Source of the DNA: Pristionchus mayeri
Taxonomy: Eukaryota > Nematoda > Chromadorea > Rhabditida > Neodiplogasteridae
DNA length: 64,000 nucleotides
Reading direction: 5' to 3'
Assembly (NCBI GenBank): GCA_036245805.1
Contig: BTRK01000005.1
Span: forward strand, 41,527,216 to 41,591,215
Positions 1 to 11,149 of the stretch are shown here, in pieces. How positions within the stretch are numbered: the stretch's first letter is position 1; every line of letters begins with the position of its first letter. The notes below the pieces were generated by a model. That model did not search any database. It saw nothing but the letters and a program-made list of their open reading frames with translations, and had not been told where the DNA came from. A program made the position numbers and the translations under genes.

Positions 1-173
1 TATACATAGGTGGTGGTGCGAAACGCATAATCAAATGGACAGAGGATCTAGACAGGGTGATGTAGTAGCGCGCATACAGGTAACAATGCAACAACCCTCT
101 AGTCCCTACGTCGAGTCCCGAAGGAGCTGTGATTTGTTTCTGTTTTGTCGGTTTCTGTTTTGTCACCCCCCCC
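1..173. mobile_element. Right end of a poly-C foldback element, cut by the window edge
   Basis: Only the right part is in the window. It ends in a run of about 13 C preceded by two copies of a CTGTTTTGTC-like unit. The inner sequence around 58-110 resembles the subterminal sequence of the elements at 1765-2147 and 24053-24578 (a shared block reading roughly GGTAACAATG followed by AACAAC). It therefore belongs to the same family. It abuts the first recognisable M13 peptidase sequence at about 177, so it lies in or beside that gene. Confidence 0.6.
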
Positions 174-1284
174 CCCCCGCAAATACTGTCAACTATCGAC
201 TGCAGGAGGAGTCAGCCAAGCATACCGTTAAACAGTTCAACGAGCTGAGAGATGCCAACCCCGATTTCGGATTCCCTGCGCTCTATCCGAAAGAAGCAAT
301 TGAAGCGACGTCAGAGCAACTATCTGCGTTTCTTGGTTTGTCGTGCACATCGTCTTTCAACTTGGGACTGTTCGCAAGGAATTATTTCCTTCAATCTGCG
401 AACTAACTCACCGGAACTATCAAATGGACTAGCATGTTATTACTTACGAAACCATACCTCTCGGCTTTCTTCCAACCTGGTTGACCAGTTAGAAGGGGTC
501 GGCGATTGTTCAGACCGGTGACCAGTGTCCTCAGATCAGGCAGATTTTGAAATATCTCAGCAGTTCCAATGATCATTTTCCTTTTTCAGGTTACACAATC
601 GGAAGCAGAGGAATCAATACTTTAGTGACTGTTCTTCCTGGTGCCGATCAGAAGGATCCACACAATGCGAAAGGAGGATACACTTTTCAAATCGACCAGC
701 CCTCGACCCTGCTTCCCCTATCCTACTACGACTAGAATATCATTGAAGAGTTAGATATACTATTCGAAAATACCGTTTCGAAAACAAGTTTGCCAACTTT
801 CTCAGTAGAGACCTAGTGAATACGAAGCAAGTGGTATCGTTTCACCAAATAGGGAAATATCTAAAGCAATCATTTGACAATTTTATAATTATTTATATTA
901 TTTGCAGGTTGGTCGACGGGACGTTCGATAAAATAAATGCCGAGCCCAATTACTGGGTATCGCGAGCGTCAATCAAGATCAAGCGTTAAATGATGCCCGA
1001 GATGTCGCCCAATTCGACTATGACTTAGCAACCAAGTACAGTACTCTTGACGCCGATCGAAGGCAGCTTGAGCGGCAATACCATCCCTATACCGTTGACG
1101 GGCTGCAACAATTTGCGCCATTTATCGAGTGGAAGACTTTCATGAACAAGGCAAGGGCTCAACAATATACGACCATCAACATGCCAAGCGTTTTGGTACC
1201 CGCTTTATGATTGGATTATGAAATAAGTACGATAGAAAACACCATACACAAGTTTCGATGGCAGGATAGAAGTCACTCATGGAG

Positions 1285-1378
1285 AAATGGTCTCTCTCTC
1301 GATACCATACATTCTCTCGCTCACTCTGATCGACGAGAGAACGTGTGGTTTGGAGAGAATCAGACGATTTCTCCACTC
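1285..1378. repeat. Imperfect CTCTCTC-type palindromic MITE
   Basis: The left arm (AAATGGTCTCTCTC... ATTCTCTCG) is an imperfect reverse complement of the right arm ending near 1376. It shares the CTCTCTCG/CGAGAGA stems of the palindromes at 1600-1690 and 11325-11395. It sits between M13 fragments. Confidence 0.4.
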
Positions 1379-1599
1379 CAACTGCATGGTTCTCCAGGCG
1401 CTCTATCCCCTCTCGACGACCGTAGACGGCTCTTTCCGTCTAATCGTCAACGAAGTCGACAAGCTTGCTCTGCTTTCCGCGGACATTCTCTCTGGCTCCG
1501 TTTCATCACGAACCATCAACAATTATCTCTACCTGCGGGTGCTTGACGTCCCCACGCCTGACGAGAGCGTAAGTATGGCTTATGAGAGCAATGGTCTGA

Positions 1600-1690
1600 C
1601 TCTCTTCAGTTAGCACGCTCTCTCATCTGTCTGACCGGTGAGAGAGCGTGCAAACTGAAGAGAGCCAGACCATTGCTCACTTATGGAGAG
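1600..1690. repeat. Palindromic MITE, CTCTCTC/GAGAGAG stem
   Basis: GAGCAATGGTCTGACTCTC on the left pairs with the reverse complement ending CAGACCATTGCTC on the right, around a loop containing GACCGGT. Possible degenerate 8-bp flanking repeats (GCTTATGA and ACTTATGG) would fit an hAT-type MITE. Confidence 0.6.
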
Positions 1691-1764
1691 CGCCATTCTG
1701 GTGGCATTCACTGTTCGCTTCCCCTCTATCTAGACCGGTTGAAGAACGTTGATGTTAAATATAC

Positions 1765-2147
1765 GGGGGGGGGGGTGACAACTGCACAACGGACAATTGC
1801 ACAACAAATCGCCGTTCGCTTGCGGTTCGACGTAGCGATTGGGGAGTTGCTTCATTGTTACCAGTATGTGCTACCCTACATTTGCATTTATAAATCTTGT
1901 TACCAGGCGATCATGAGTTTCTACGTATAGGGGGTCATGGAAATGCACATTCGATGACCCCCTATACACTGATTTGCAGTGAAACTCATGATCGCCTGGT
2001 AACAAGATTTATATATGCAAATGTAGGGTAGCACATACTGGTAACAATGAAACAACTCCCCAATCGCTACGTCGAAACGCAAGCGAACGGCGATTTGTTG
2101 TGCAGTTGTCCGTTGTGCAGTTGTCACCCCTCCCCCCCCCCCCCCCC
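1765..2147. mobile_element. Foldback element with poly-G/poly-C ends and an 8-bp target duplication
   Basis: The element starts with a G run followed by TGACAACTGCACAACGGACA and ends with the inverse followed by a C run. The two arms are near-perfect reverse complements over about 180 bp each, around a short centre near 1940-1960. The 8 bp AAATATAC is present on both sides (1757-1764 and 2148-2155). Open frames inside are by-products of the palindrome. I see no transposase, so it is non-autonomous. Family members are at 1-173 and 24053-24578. Confidence 0.8.
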
Positions 2148-2675
2148 AAATATACATAGATTCCGCTTCCAGGATCGGTCCTACGCATTCCGTCATCGTG
2201 CGAAATCCAGTAGAATTCGACGAGAACAGTCGATCATCAACGGAGGATCCGCGATGATACCGACAGACTTGACCAGGTCCTAGCAGTAGTCGGCCCTATC
2301 GTAGTACACCACCTAGCGTAGTAGTTTATTGACGGCTTAACGCTTAACGTGACTGGAGAGACGAAGGCCCGAATTACGAACTTTATTTTACATTGACCTT
2401 TTACACTGACCAGGAGTCGCAGTGCTTGGACATTGGCGGCTATCGCCTTCGTTGGGCGAAGACGCGGCTTTACGTGGACACTAACTTCCCCACTGCATCA
2501 GAGCAAAAAGCCATCAAAGAGCAGGTACAGTGCTAGGTCGGACAAGCACGTTGGCTGGTAACATTCCGTATGATAACCAATAACTGTGCCCTTATGTAGT
2601 ACCTTTGTTGAATATTTTGTACAGTATATTTGGACTTATTGTGGAAAATACAACATATGGGTGCATATGTGGTTA

Positions 2676-3476
2676 TCATCCGGAACATAGCTGTCCAGGA
2701 ACCGTTCGGGGGGGGGGTGCCTTCCCTCTTGATCTACCAATGAACTTTTATTGATTTTCACCATAGGGGGGTCATGGTGAAAATCAATAAAAGTTCATTG
2801 GTAGATCAAGAGTAAGTACCATAACCAATCGATAGTACATTATCGATTGATACCGTATATGGCTACCGTAACCCTCAATTATCGCGAACTGAGTTTTTTT
2901 TCTAAAAAGTCAAATTACCATAACTAATCGATAGTACAGTACCCCTGATACCGTATATGGCTACCGTAACCCCGAATATCGCGAACTGACTTTATTTTTA
3001 AAAAGTCCTGAAACCGTTTCCAATCGATTCTACAGTACTCAAGTAACTACCGTAACCCAGTTCCTTGGGTCAAACATTTTTCTAAAAATTTTGTACATTT
3101 TTCTAAAAATCCTAAACCGATAGAAAATTATTCAACAATAATTAAAGAAACGGTATGATACTTTAAAATATTTGTCTGCTCAATTTTGGATTTTTAGAAA
3201 AATGTTTGACCCAAGGAACTGGATCTGACCCAAGGAACTGGGTTACGGTAGTTACTTGGGTACTGTAGAATCGAATCAACACTGTTTCAGGACTTTTTAA
3301 AAATAAAGTCAGTTCGCGATAATTGAGGGTTACGGTAGCCATATACGGTAGAAATCAATAATGTACTATCGATTGGTTATGGTACTTAGTCTTGACCTCC
3401 CCATGACCTACAATGATTTTCACCATGACCCCCCCCCCCCCCCCGAACGGTTCCTTGGACAGCTATGATCCGGAAC
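2676..3476. repeat. Long inverted repeat with internal G and C runs
   Basis: The left arm runs from CCGGAACATAGCTGTCC through a G run. The right arm runs through a C run to GGACAGCTATGATCCGG. Inner arms carry repeated blocks (AACCAATCGATAGTAC, ATATGGCTACCGTAACC) in both orientations, including a smaller ordered series around 2820-3380. The sequence outside the G/C runs is also inverted, so the repeat is wider than the run-bounded core. It interrupts M13 locus A between its N- and C-terminal parts. No coding content. Confidence 0.65.
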
Positions 3477-3499
3477 GTCGTCGTGCCGGTTAATTCAGT

Positions 3500-5465
3500 G
3501 GTTGTTACACGCTTGAATTTGCAGACCAACTCCTTCGTGTTATCCGTTTTGGCAGCCTTGCGTGGTCAGATCGACCTGCTTGATTGGATGTCATTATCAT
3601 CCAAAAAAGGAGCGTTTCAGAAGATCGACAATCTCATCGTTAACGTCGTCTTTCCTGACTGGACTCTCGACGATGACAAACTCACCGAGTATTATAGGGT
3701 AACGTGTTAATGACGACAATTAACGACACTAGTCCAAATGATCACCATCGGAAGAGATACATACGGATGAAAACTAAAAAAACCTATGCATACTTTTTCT
3801 GGATTCCCATATCATGTGTGAACATTCTGAAGAAGTGAATATTTTTTCGTTTATGTTATAGAGATCCGACGGTGATCATCCAACATCATGTATAAAATAC
3901 CGATGTTCGGCACTTAGATGCTGAACAGTGCAGAGGACGATACTTACTTGGAGCAGCTGGATGAGATGAATTGAATTCTTTCGAAATGTTCGAATTCATG
4001 TCTGACTATATGAAGCATGCGCCCGTCGATCGAAGCGTTTTTCAAGGCTCTCCAGTTGATGTTAACGGGCAATATCAGGTCCTGGTCCTGGCTTCTAGTT
4101 TTCCATAAACGGGAATTCGTATTTTCGTTTCCATCGCACCGCTCGACCTGCCCTATATAATATGGGGAAATGAAATATTTAAAATATGAAATATGTGGAA
4201 TATATGTATAGACCGGCAATATGTGTAATGAAGAGGCGAAAGCCCGCATATCGAACTGGTTTATCTCAATAATAATGATTCAGCCAAACGTGAATTCCAT
4301 CTCTATCTGTGCTGGGCTACTTCGCCATCCGTACTTCAATCCCAACTACCCCACAGCCGTCAATTACGGAGGTCTCGGCGTGGTGGCGGGTATGCGTTCC
4401 CGTTTGGAATAACTGTGCATTATTTTGAGATTCGTTTCTTGCTACTTAGTGATACCTACTCGAAAATATGCTAAATTATTCAAAAACTGTTGATCGCTCT
4501 TCGCAGGTCACGAGCTCACGCATGGTTTCGATGACAGAGGAGTGCAGTGGTAAGGAACCGGCATCTTATTCAAGTGAGGGCTGATATAGTGAATTGTTAT
4601 ACTGTACGAATTTTTCAGTTGGATGGACGATAATTCGACGAAGGGATTCAAGACGATGGCTCAGTGTGTGATCGACGAATACGACAGCTTCTGTCCCCTG
4701 GGAGCTGGCATGCCTTGCGTCGATGGGACAAACGGCCAGGGCGAGAACATTGCGGACAACAGAGGTGGGTATTGATGCAGTTTCGAACCTTTGTCAGCAT
4801 ACACAAAACAAGTCCTCCATATGTTTTCGTCTCAATATTGCAGGTCTGCAGACGGCATACAAGGCTTTCAAGGCGTACGAAACGCTCAATGGACCCGATC
4901 CAGTGCTTCCCGGAGATGCTTCGATATTCACTGCTGACCAACTGTTCTTCATAGGATTTGCTCAGGTGATTAATAACTGCATGATCGGAACTTTAGCTGA
5001 ACTCATGCGAAATTATTCTCTTCAGTATTTCAGTACGTTTGATCTCTCACATCGGCGAGAGTATGTATAATGTGATCGTATCTACATCAAGTATTTTTCA
5101 GGTATATTGTCAATATCCGGATTCCGACGATGCGATGCTAGATAGAATACTGAATGATCCCCACGCTCCCTCCCTATATCGAGTACTCGGCACGATCCAG
5201 AACATGCCCGCTTTCCGGGTACGTCTGTTCGCAATTTGGGTACCAGTCTCGTAATTTCCTGTAGTATCCGAACCGGATTGGCGAGCGTGTGTCGGTAAAG
5301 AAGATATCCAAATTTCCAAATCGAGAATTTGATCAAGGTTGTTCATGCACGAATTTTTAGAGCGCATTCAACTGTCCCGTAGGAACTGCGTATGCTCCAG
5401 AGAAACATTGCAATGTATGGACGTCCGCGCCAACTTCTGGTAACAGTTTTGCTGTATACTTCTAA
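3500..5465 (+). CDS. M13 (neprilysin-like) zinc metallopeptidase A, catalytic half
   Basis: Exons join cleanly with GT-AG borders: to 3698, to 4078, 4284-4389, 4507-4549, 4618-4764, 4844-4965, 5102-5218 and 5361-5465 (TAA). In order they carry [10 protein letters not shown], an SPVDVNGQY segment, [16 protein letters not shown], the zinc motif [11 protein letters not shown] (HExxH), ENIADNRG (third zinc ligand E and catalytic-site D), [18 protein letters not shown] and a C-terminal NCPVG...HCNVW block. All are signatures of M13 endopeptidases, which cleave peptides at the cell surface or outside the cell. The usual C-terminal CxxW ending is extended by about 15 residues. All catalytic residues I can check are present, yet the N-terminal half upstream is broken. 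A transcript could therefore encode only a truncated enzyme, or the whole locus may be a recent pseudogene. No signal anchor was found. Confidence 0.75.
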
Positions 5466-5571
5466 AATGTTTACGATTCGGTTTACTCCTAGATTTATGT
5501 GGCATGTTCTCCTCGTATTGCATTAGTATTGTACTAGTACTAGTATTGTATTGCACACTCTGGCACGAGGC

Positions 5572-5650
5572 CGATGAGAACTGCGACGTCATGCAGCTTT
5601 TGATGTATCAAAGACTGCGTGACGTCATAGTTCTGATCAGACCTAGTGCC
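5572..5650. mobile_element. hAT-type palindromic MITE (GGCACTAGG family), copy 1
   Basis: Begins GGCACGAGGCCGATGAGAAC and ends with the inverse CCTAGTGCC, with GACGTCA in both arms. The same palindrome recurs at 43188-43277, 52043-52132 and 55208-55296. Flanks CACACTCT and CATACCCT may be a diverged 8-bp duplication. It lies just 3' of M13 gene A. Confidence 0.7.
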
Positions 5651-5706
5651 CATACCCTGTCCAACTCTATCCGATGATTTAGCGTCCGGAATGAGCAGAA
5701 GCATTT

Positions 5707-5832
5707 ATAGGGTTATCTTATTGGAAATTTTTTGAATCATTTTCAGATATGCTTCATGTTCACTACATATATGAACTATATAATGTACATGAAACATATC
5801 TGAAAATCATACGGACATTTCCCAATAAGTGC
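5707..5832. repeat. Imperfect palindrome, about 125 bp
   Basis: TAGGGTTATCTTATTGG on the left pairs imperfectly with CCAATAAGTGCACCCTAG on the right. Inner arms (TTTTCAGATATGCTTCATGT and its inverse) pair around 5765. Probable MITE between the two peptidase loci. Confidence 0.55.
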
Positions 5833-5884
5833 ACCCTAGTCATTTCCCGCGAAGTCAACACCAATTGAGAGCCTTCAATTGCAG

Positions 5885-7908
5885 GTCCTCCTTTGAATGG
5901 GAAGGGCGAACCACTGGTGCCGGATAACGATGCGAACATCCTTCCCGAAGAGAAAATATCGCCTCGAAATATGGACAAATACTCTGCATACCAGGGCGCT
6001 CTAGCCACATTCAAAGTAATTCATGTTCGACATTTACTAGACACTCGATCGGTAATGAACGATGAACTGTCGAAACCTAATAAAAGGTACATAAAGTGAT
6101 ATCAGTTAACTATTCCTATTTGCAGGCCTCTGCCAACCTCTCTGCGGACCCTTGTGATGATTTCTACGAGTACTCTTGCGGAGCGTTTCCTGGAGTTAGC
6201 AGCACCTTCTACGATATGCAGCAGACCAATTCCCGGATCATCGATGACAAGTTGAACGACGTAGACTACCAGGAGGCAATACAGGTATTACTAAATGTTG
6301 CTATAGTTACGATTGAAGTTTCAGAAAAGCACTGCTCTCACTAAACTGATTACACTGTATAAGTCATGTATGGCTGAAGCAAAGCAACCAACGATAAGGA
6401 AGACAGACTACCTTCATCCCAAGATCATCGCGTTCCAGAAGAGCATTAGCAACCAGGTAGAGTTCGAGAATCGATACCACCTGTATCTTCATTTCCCACA
6501 CTCAATCTACCGGTTGGGGGAGTGTTGGAAAAGAAGATACCCAAATGACGAACTCCACAACCAGGGAATCCCTCTCATCGGAGGGAAGAGTGAAGTGAAA
6601 CTTAGTCCTACCGACTACGGAAGCGTCCTCGGATACCTTTCCTTCCAGCTTGGTTGGTGTCACTGTGCTAAAAATGGGCTTGTTTGATTAGGTGGGATTC
6701 TTGAAATCATACGTTCATCCAAAAAACCAAATAATCAAGAATAGCTGATCTAAAATAATTGTAAATTTTTAAAAAGGAATCGATACTCTCGTCACTCCAC
6801 TGGTCGACACATACTGGCCAGATCCACAGGCAACACTACCCGATACGACGAACGGCTACCAGCTATTCGTTGACCAGTCGACTACTTACCACGCGAGGGC
6901 CTTCTACGAGGACGAAAATTGGGAGAAGCAGAAGACTGCCTACAAGAATACTGTGAAGACACTGATTGAATCGTACGCGAAGCAGGACAAAACCGTGAAA
7001 CTACCAGCGGATTACGATCAGATGATCAATGAAGCACTAGAGCTGGAACGGGTATATCATTTTCATACGTAGCGCTGACAGTTGATTGTTTTCCCATTTA
7101 GAACATCACCATAGATTTCTCTGGCACTGACGAGGAGCGTCGTTCCTACGCTCGACAATGGAACCTGAAGACTGTTGATGACTTCCCTGATATTGTCGAC
7201 TGGGAGAAATATTGGTCGTTTGCTCATGAGGAAGCGCAGAAATGGATCAAGGACAAACTAATCGTCATGAGCGAAGTGAAAATATAGAAAACAATATGAA
7301 TACTACCAATGTCCTTTCAGAAGGAAAATTCCCCTCTGCTTTTCGCGATGCTCAATGACAAAAAGACGGATGACACGTTGGTGAACTACCTGTTCATTCG
7401 TCTACTACTCGCAAATGCTGGAATCATACCCTGCTCCGATGGGAATTGCAAATCCTTAATGAAGGAACTAGCTGCTAAGAAGGGCGCCGAGCATACTGGC
7501 AGGAAGTATGCTGACAACCGTATTCTACTACTTGAAAAAAACCTGTTAGGCGCATATCCGGACGTCGTCCCATTTTCGCACCTCTCAACGATGACGATGC
7601 CTACGGAATTGGATGTGCGGATGAGATTGGAGTGATGACTGACGCTCAAGGGAGAGTGTACATCGATGCACGTTTCCCTACTGAACACTACAGAGATCCG
7701 ATTAGGAAGTAACTTTAGGCATCATTGATGCATAGTCCTACCAACAATCGACATGACATTCGCGAGTCATGGCCGCACACGAATGCTCGACATTTGGTTT
7801 ATAAACCGATTCTTTTTAAGCATGACGGAAGGAGTTGTCGCCAACATCGTTGAGTCCATGATGGGAATGATCACGCAGCTCGATTGGATGTTCACAATAT
7901 TTCCATGA
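5885..7908 (+). pseudogene. M13 (neprilysin-like) peptidase locus B, N-terminal half only
   Basis: Exons are 5885-6015, 6126-6284, 6325 to about 6650, about 6778-7051, 7102-7275 and 7321 to about 7712, all but one with usual splice borders. They encode DPCDDFYEYSCG (the conserved M13 start), a helical region with YKSCM, GIDTLVTPLVDTYWPDP, VDQSTTY, then DDFPDIVDWEKYW. Near 7560 the reading frame shifts by two. The shifted frame continues with NDDDAYGIGCADEIG and GRVYIDARFP. A further piece at 7822-7908 reads VANIVESMMGMITQLDWM and then stops. No HExxH or ENIAD exon follows before 11 kb. The copy therefore lacks the catalytic half and is most likely a truncated pseudogene of a tandem duplicate. 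A short non-catalytic protein ending near 7560 is a weaker alternative. Confidence 0.65.
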
Positions 7909-9368
7909 AGGATACTTCTCAAACATTATCAATGCCTGACCTCCTAGTATATGTTTGGGGTGTTCATGCACATTCAAACCATAGGGTAGAGCTGAACGCG
8001 CACGCTGGCTATGCGAAAAATATTAATATGAACTGATTTAAATTTGGTGCAGATTTTTTTAATTCGTTTGATCAGGTGCTAGTTCGCAGAGATGAATAAT
8101 GAACCAAACTTCTACAGCATGGTGATATACCCCGTCAATGCTCTTTCAAAATATACGCCAGATGTGGTGCTATGTTGAGCGGAATCAAAGATATACTTCA
8201 CTGAGTGTAAGGTTAGCCGCTGATTCATAGCCAACTTGACCAACTCTTCTGAATCCAGAATTGCAACAACAGTGACTAACATAAGTGCGTTCCAATTACC
8301 ACTCATGGAGGTATAATTTATCATTAAACAAGTGAGAGAAAGAACACTCCACTTGTGGGAAATTTGAATTTTTATTAATTCAATTCGCGCACAATTTTAC
8401 CAAAATATGCAAGTTTAGGTGTTTCGAATTAAAGATTGTCATTCAAAAGCTATTTATTTCCAAACTTAGCCCAAGTAGATACTAGTAAGGGAAGGGTTTA
8501 TGGTTAGGATGGACACAACAAATCAGATATTGAACATGTGTGCGAGGTAGGAATATGAACAAAGTGCCGATTTCATTAGTTTAATTTACATACCATTGTT
8601 CTGAATGGAGCCACTTATCTCAACAGAACCCAATCTACCCCAAATTTTGTCTGCATACTGACCACTTTGGGTGAACTATATTCCACCACTATTTGGATCT
8701 GGATATCTATTGAGAAGAAAATTCGGCTTGCGAAAGTTTTCGCGACCGTCACCAACCATCCACATTATACAAACTCGTCTACATTTCTAGAACGATTTTC
8801 GTTTGTCATTATCCGTGAGTGGTTCAAAATTATGCACGCAGTACTTTACGCAAATCACACAAAATCGGCATAATTTATCCTTTTCAAGAAGAGCTGATGC
8901 GTGAAAATGATTTGTAATCCTTATCTCAGTACAACTTTGTCTGACTAATGTGCCTCCTCAACTGCCTTGACAGGACTGAAGTAAAGCGCGTAAGAAAGAG
9001 TACGAAGGCCCTCACTGATGATGAATAACGAAATTGAGATTAAATTAATTCGAAGAATTTCTGAGGTTAAAATGCATAAGAGATTGGACGCGACAAAACT
9101 TATGTTACAACCTGATACATCGAGTGGCTCAGTACTGAGCCTATTCTTCGCCTTCATTGCTGTACTTTTCTTTGGATAATTATATGCAATAATGGCACCT
9201 AGATGAAATGTTCCTGACCGATATTTCCGATAAAAAATCCTGATAAAGAATATTTTTTAAAAAAATCACGTTTCTCCATGATACTTTGTACAATATACGA
9301 GTCGAAAACTTACCAATCTGCAATTTCCAATTTGATTATTGATCATGAGTTTGTGACAATGAGAATCG
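7909..9368. other. No supported gene; AT-rich intergenic stretch
   Basis: No exon chain or known family was recognised. One short minus-strand frame (about 8112-8306) starts with a hydrophobic, signal-peptide-like segment, but nothing else supports it. The stretch ends at the large palindrome starting at 9369. Confidence 0.5.
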
Positions 9369-10450
9369 GCTTGTTTAATCTGTCAGAAATGTGCGAGAAA
9401 AGTTGCGTAAAAAGTTGCGTAAAAAGTTCGCGAACTTCTGATTCTCTCCTGTTCGTGTACTCTCTCTCTTTCTCTAACCAGGTCGTTGAAATTTCACGAA
9501 CTTTTCGACGAACTATGTTCGAAAATCATACTTTTCTTTTGTTTTACTTATTTTTATAAACTATTTTTGCTTTTAACTTATGACTTCTTATAATGACAAC
9601 CTTCCCTTAGCTGGAATAGCTTCAGAATACAGCGTAGTGAAAGAAAACAGGGTTGGAGTATTTTTTTCGAAAATGGGTCACCACTTTCCCCACCCTGTAA
9701 TGTCAAGCTATTCCATCAGAGGGAAGGTTGTTCTTATAAGCAGTCATAAGTTGAAAGCAAAAATAATTGATAAAAATAAGTAAAACAAAAGAAAAGTACG
9801 AATTTCGAACATAGTTCGTCGAAAAGTTCGTGAACTTTTCAAGGAGCTGCGTGAAAATTTAGAGAAAGGCGAGAGAGCACGCGTTCTTGAGAGAGGGAAA
9901 AGGAAGCAGTGATTGTTTACTTCCTTTTCCCTCTCTCAAGAATGCGTGCTCTCTCGCCTTTCTCTAACTTTTCACGCAGCTCCTTGAAAAGTTCGTTAAA
10001 AACCGGCATTAATTCGTTCGAAATTCGTACTTTTCTTTTGTTTTACTTATTTTTATCAATTATTTTTGCTCTTAACTTATGACTGCGTATAAGAACAACC
10101 TTCCCTCTGATGGAATAGCTTGACATTACAGGGTGGGGAAAGTGGTGACCCATTTTCGAAAAAAATACTCCAACCCTGTTTACTTTCACTACGCTGTATT
10201 CTGAAGCTATTCCAGCTAAGGGAAGGTTGTCATTATAAGAAGTCATAAGTTAAAAGCAAAAATAGTTTATAAAAATAAGTAAAACAAAAGAAAAGTATGA
10301 TTTTCGAACACAGTTCGTCGAAAAGTTCGTGAACTTTTCATCGACCTGGTTAGAGAAAGAGAGAGAGCATGCGAAATGGAGAGAATCAGAAGTTCGCGAA
10401 CTTTTTACGCAACTTTTTCTCGCACATTTCTGACAGATTAAACAGGCCGA
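9369..10450. mobile_element. 1.1 kb foldback element (near-perfect palindrome)
   Basis: The left arm starts at GCTTGTTTAATCTGTCAG and the right arm ends at CTGACAGATTAAACAGGC. The arms are reverse complements over about 500 bp, with the centre near 9912 inside a GAGAGAGG...CCTCTCTC stem. A 67-aa open frame occurs once per arm on opposite strands with only two or three differences. That is what a palindrome produces and not evidence of a gene. The left flank (AATCTGCAATTT... GACAATG) recurs without the insertion at about 10607-10650, so an empty-site paralogue lies next door. Confidence 0.75.
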
Positions 10451-10730
10451 ATATTTCTCACACCCAGTAAAAAATAAACCAGGTCAAGAGTCCCACACTA
10501 GTAATCAAAACCCACACAAGTAATAATTCTGAACCCCTCTCTCACCCTCCTCCGCACTTCCCACCTATTGTCATTCACTCGAGTCAATAAACGAGTCGCA
10601 CTTTTTCCAATCTGCAATTTGAGTTTTGCTCATGAGTCTGGGACAATGGCCATTTTTCTCACACCCAGCAAAAAAATGAATCAGATAAAGGGAAATCCCA
10701 CACTAGTAATCATTCAACCCCCTTCCTCTT
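10446..10730 (+). repeat. Direct duplication of a sequence with TTTCTCACACCCAG
   Basis: Two diverged copies of a block reading TTTCTCACACCCAG, an A-run and CCCACACTAGTAATCA lie at about 10453-10520 and 10654-10712. The upstream part of the block also matches the left flank of the 9369-10450 palindrome. The palindrome therefore interrupted one copy of a tandem duplicate. Confidence 0.6.
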
Positions 10731-11149
10731 CCCCTCCTTCTTTTCATTCTCACGATCAACGTAGGTCCTATATATATGCTAGAGATATATGTCCTATATA
10801 TATGCTAGATGATAGAGATAACCCGCTCACCATGAAGCAGCTCCCAAGTTTCTTTTCCACCTCTCAAGCTACCGGCGCTCCGTTACTTTTTTGTGTCACG
10901 TCTCTGGCAAAATGAGTGATACGCGTATTTTAACATGCGATGAATTATCTGTATGATTTTCTTAATGTGTTTTTTTCTGACATTTAAATTTGAATGCAAC
11001 ATTACTTGAAAAATTATGGGCGCTACTGAACTATCTGATGTGTGTGATTGATAGATCTTGCCAGCTTGTTCGCTGAATGTGTTCGTGAAAAAATGTGCAA
11101 CTGCATCATTTTACACAACCTACACCGCTACCTTTTCCAGTTCATCACG

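Larger units (their letters stand above)
177..2531 (+). pseudogene. M13 (neprilysin-like) peptidase locus A, degraded N-terminal half
   Basis: Short exon-like pieces of the M13 N-terminal domain occur in order but cannot be joined into one frame. A piece at about 180-330 contains LRDANPDFGFPALYP. A piece near 590-735 has GINTLVTVLPG and then YTFQIDQPSTL, matching the better-kept copy at 6778 (GIDTLVTPLVDTYWPDP, then LFVDQSTTY), and runs into a stop at about 735. Pieces at 908-1150 change frame near 985. Another at about 1390-1545 contains SSRTINNYLYLRVLD. A last one at about 2415-2524 contains LDIGGYRLRWAKTRLYVD. Palindromic MITEs and a foldback element lie between the pieces. M13 N-terminal segments normally cap the catalytic cleft, so this half looks dead. 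The alternative is that undetected introns rescue some pieces. Confidence 0.6.

Noticed and set aside
8112..8324. Small secreted peptide on the minus strand
   Set aside because: A signal-peptide-like start alone is weak evidence. No homologue, splice context or duplication was seen.
9580..10246. Pair of 67-residue proteins on opposite strands
   Set aside because: They are the two arms of one palindrome.
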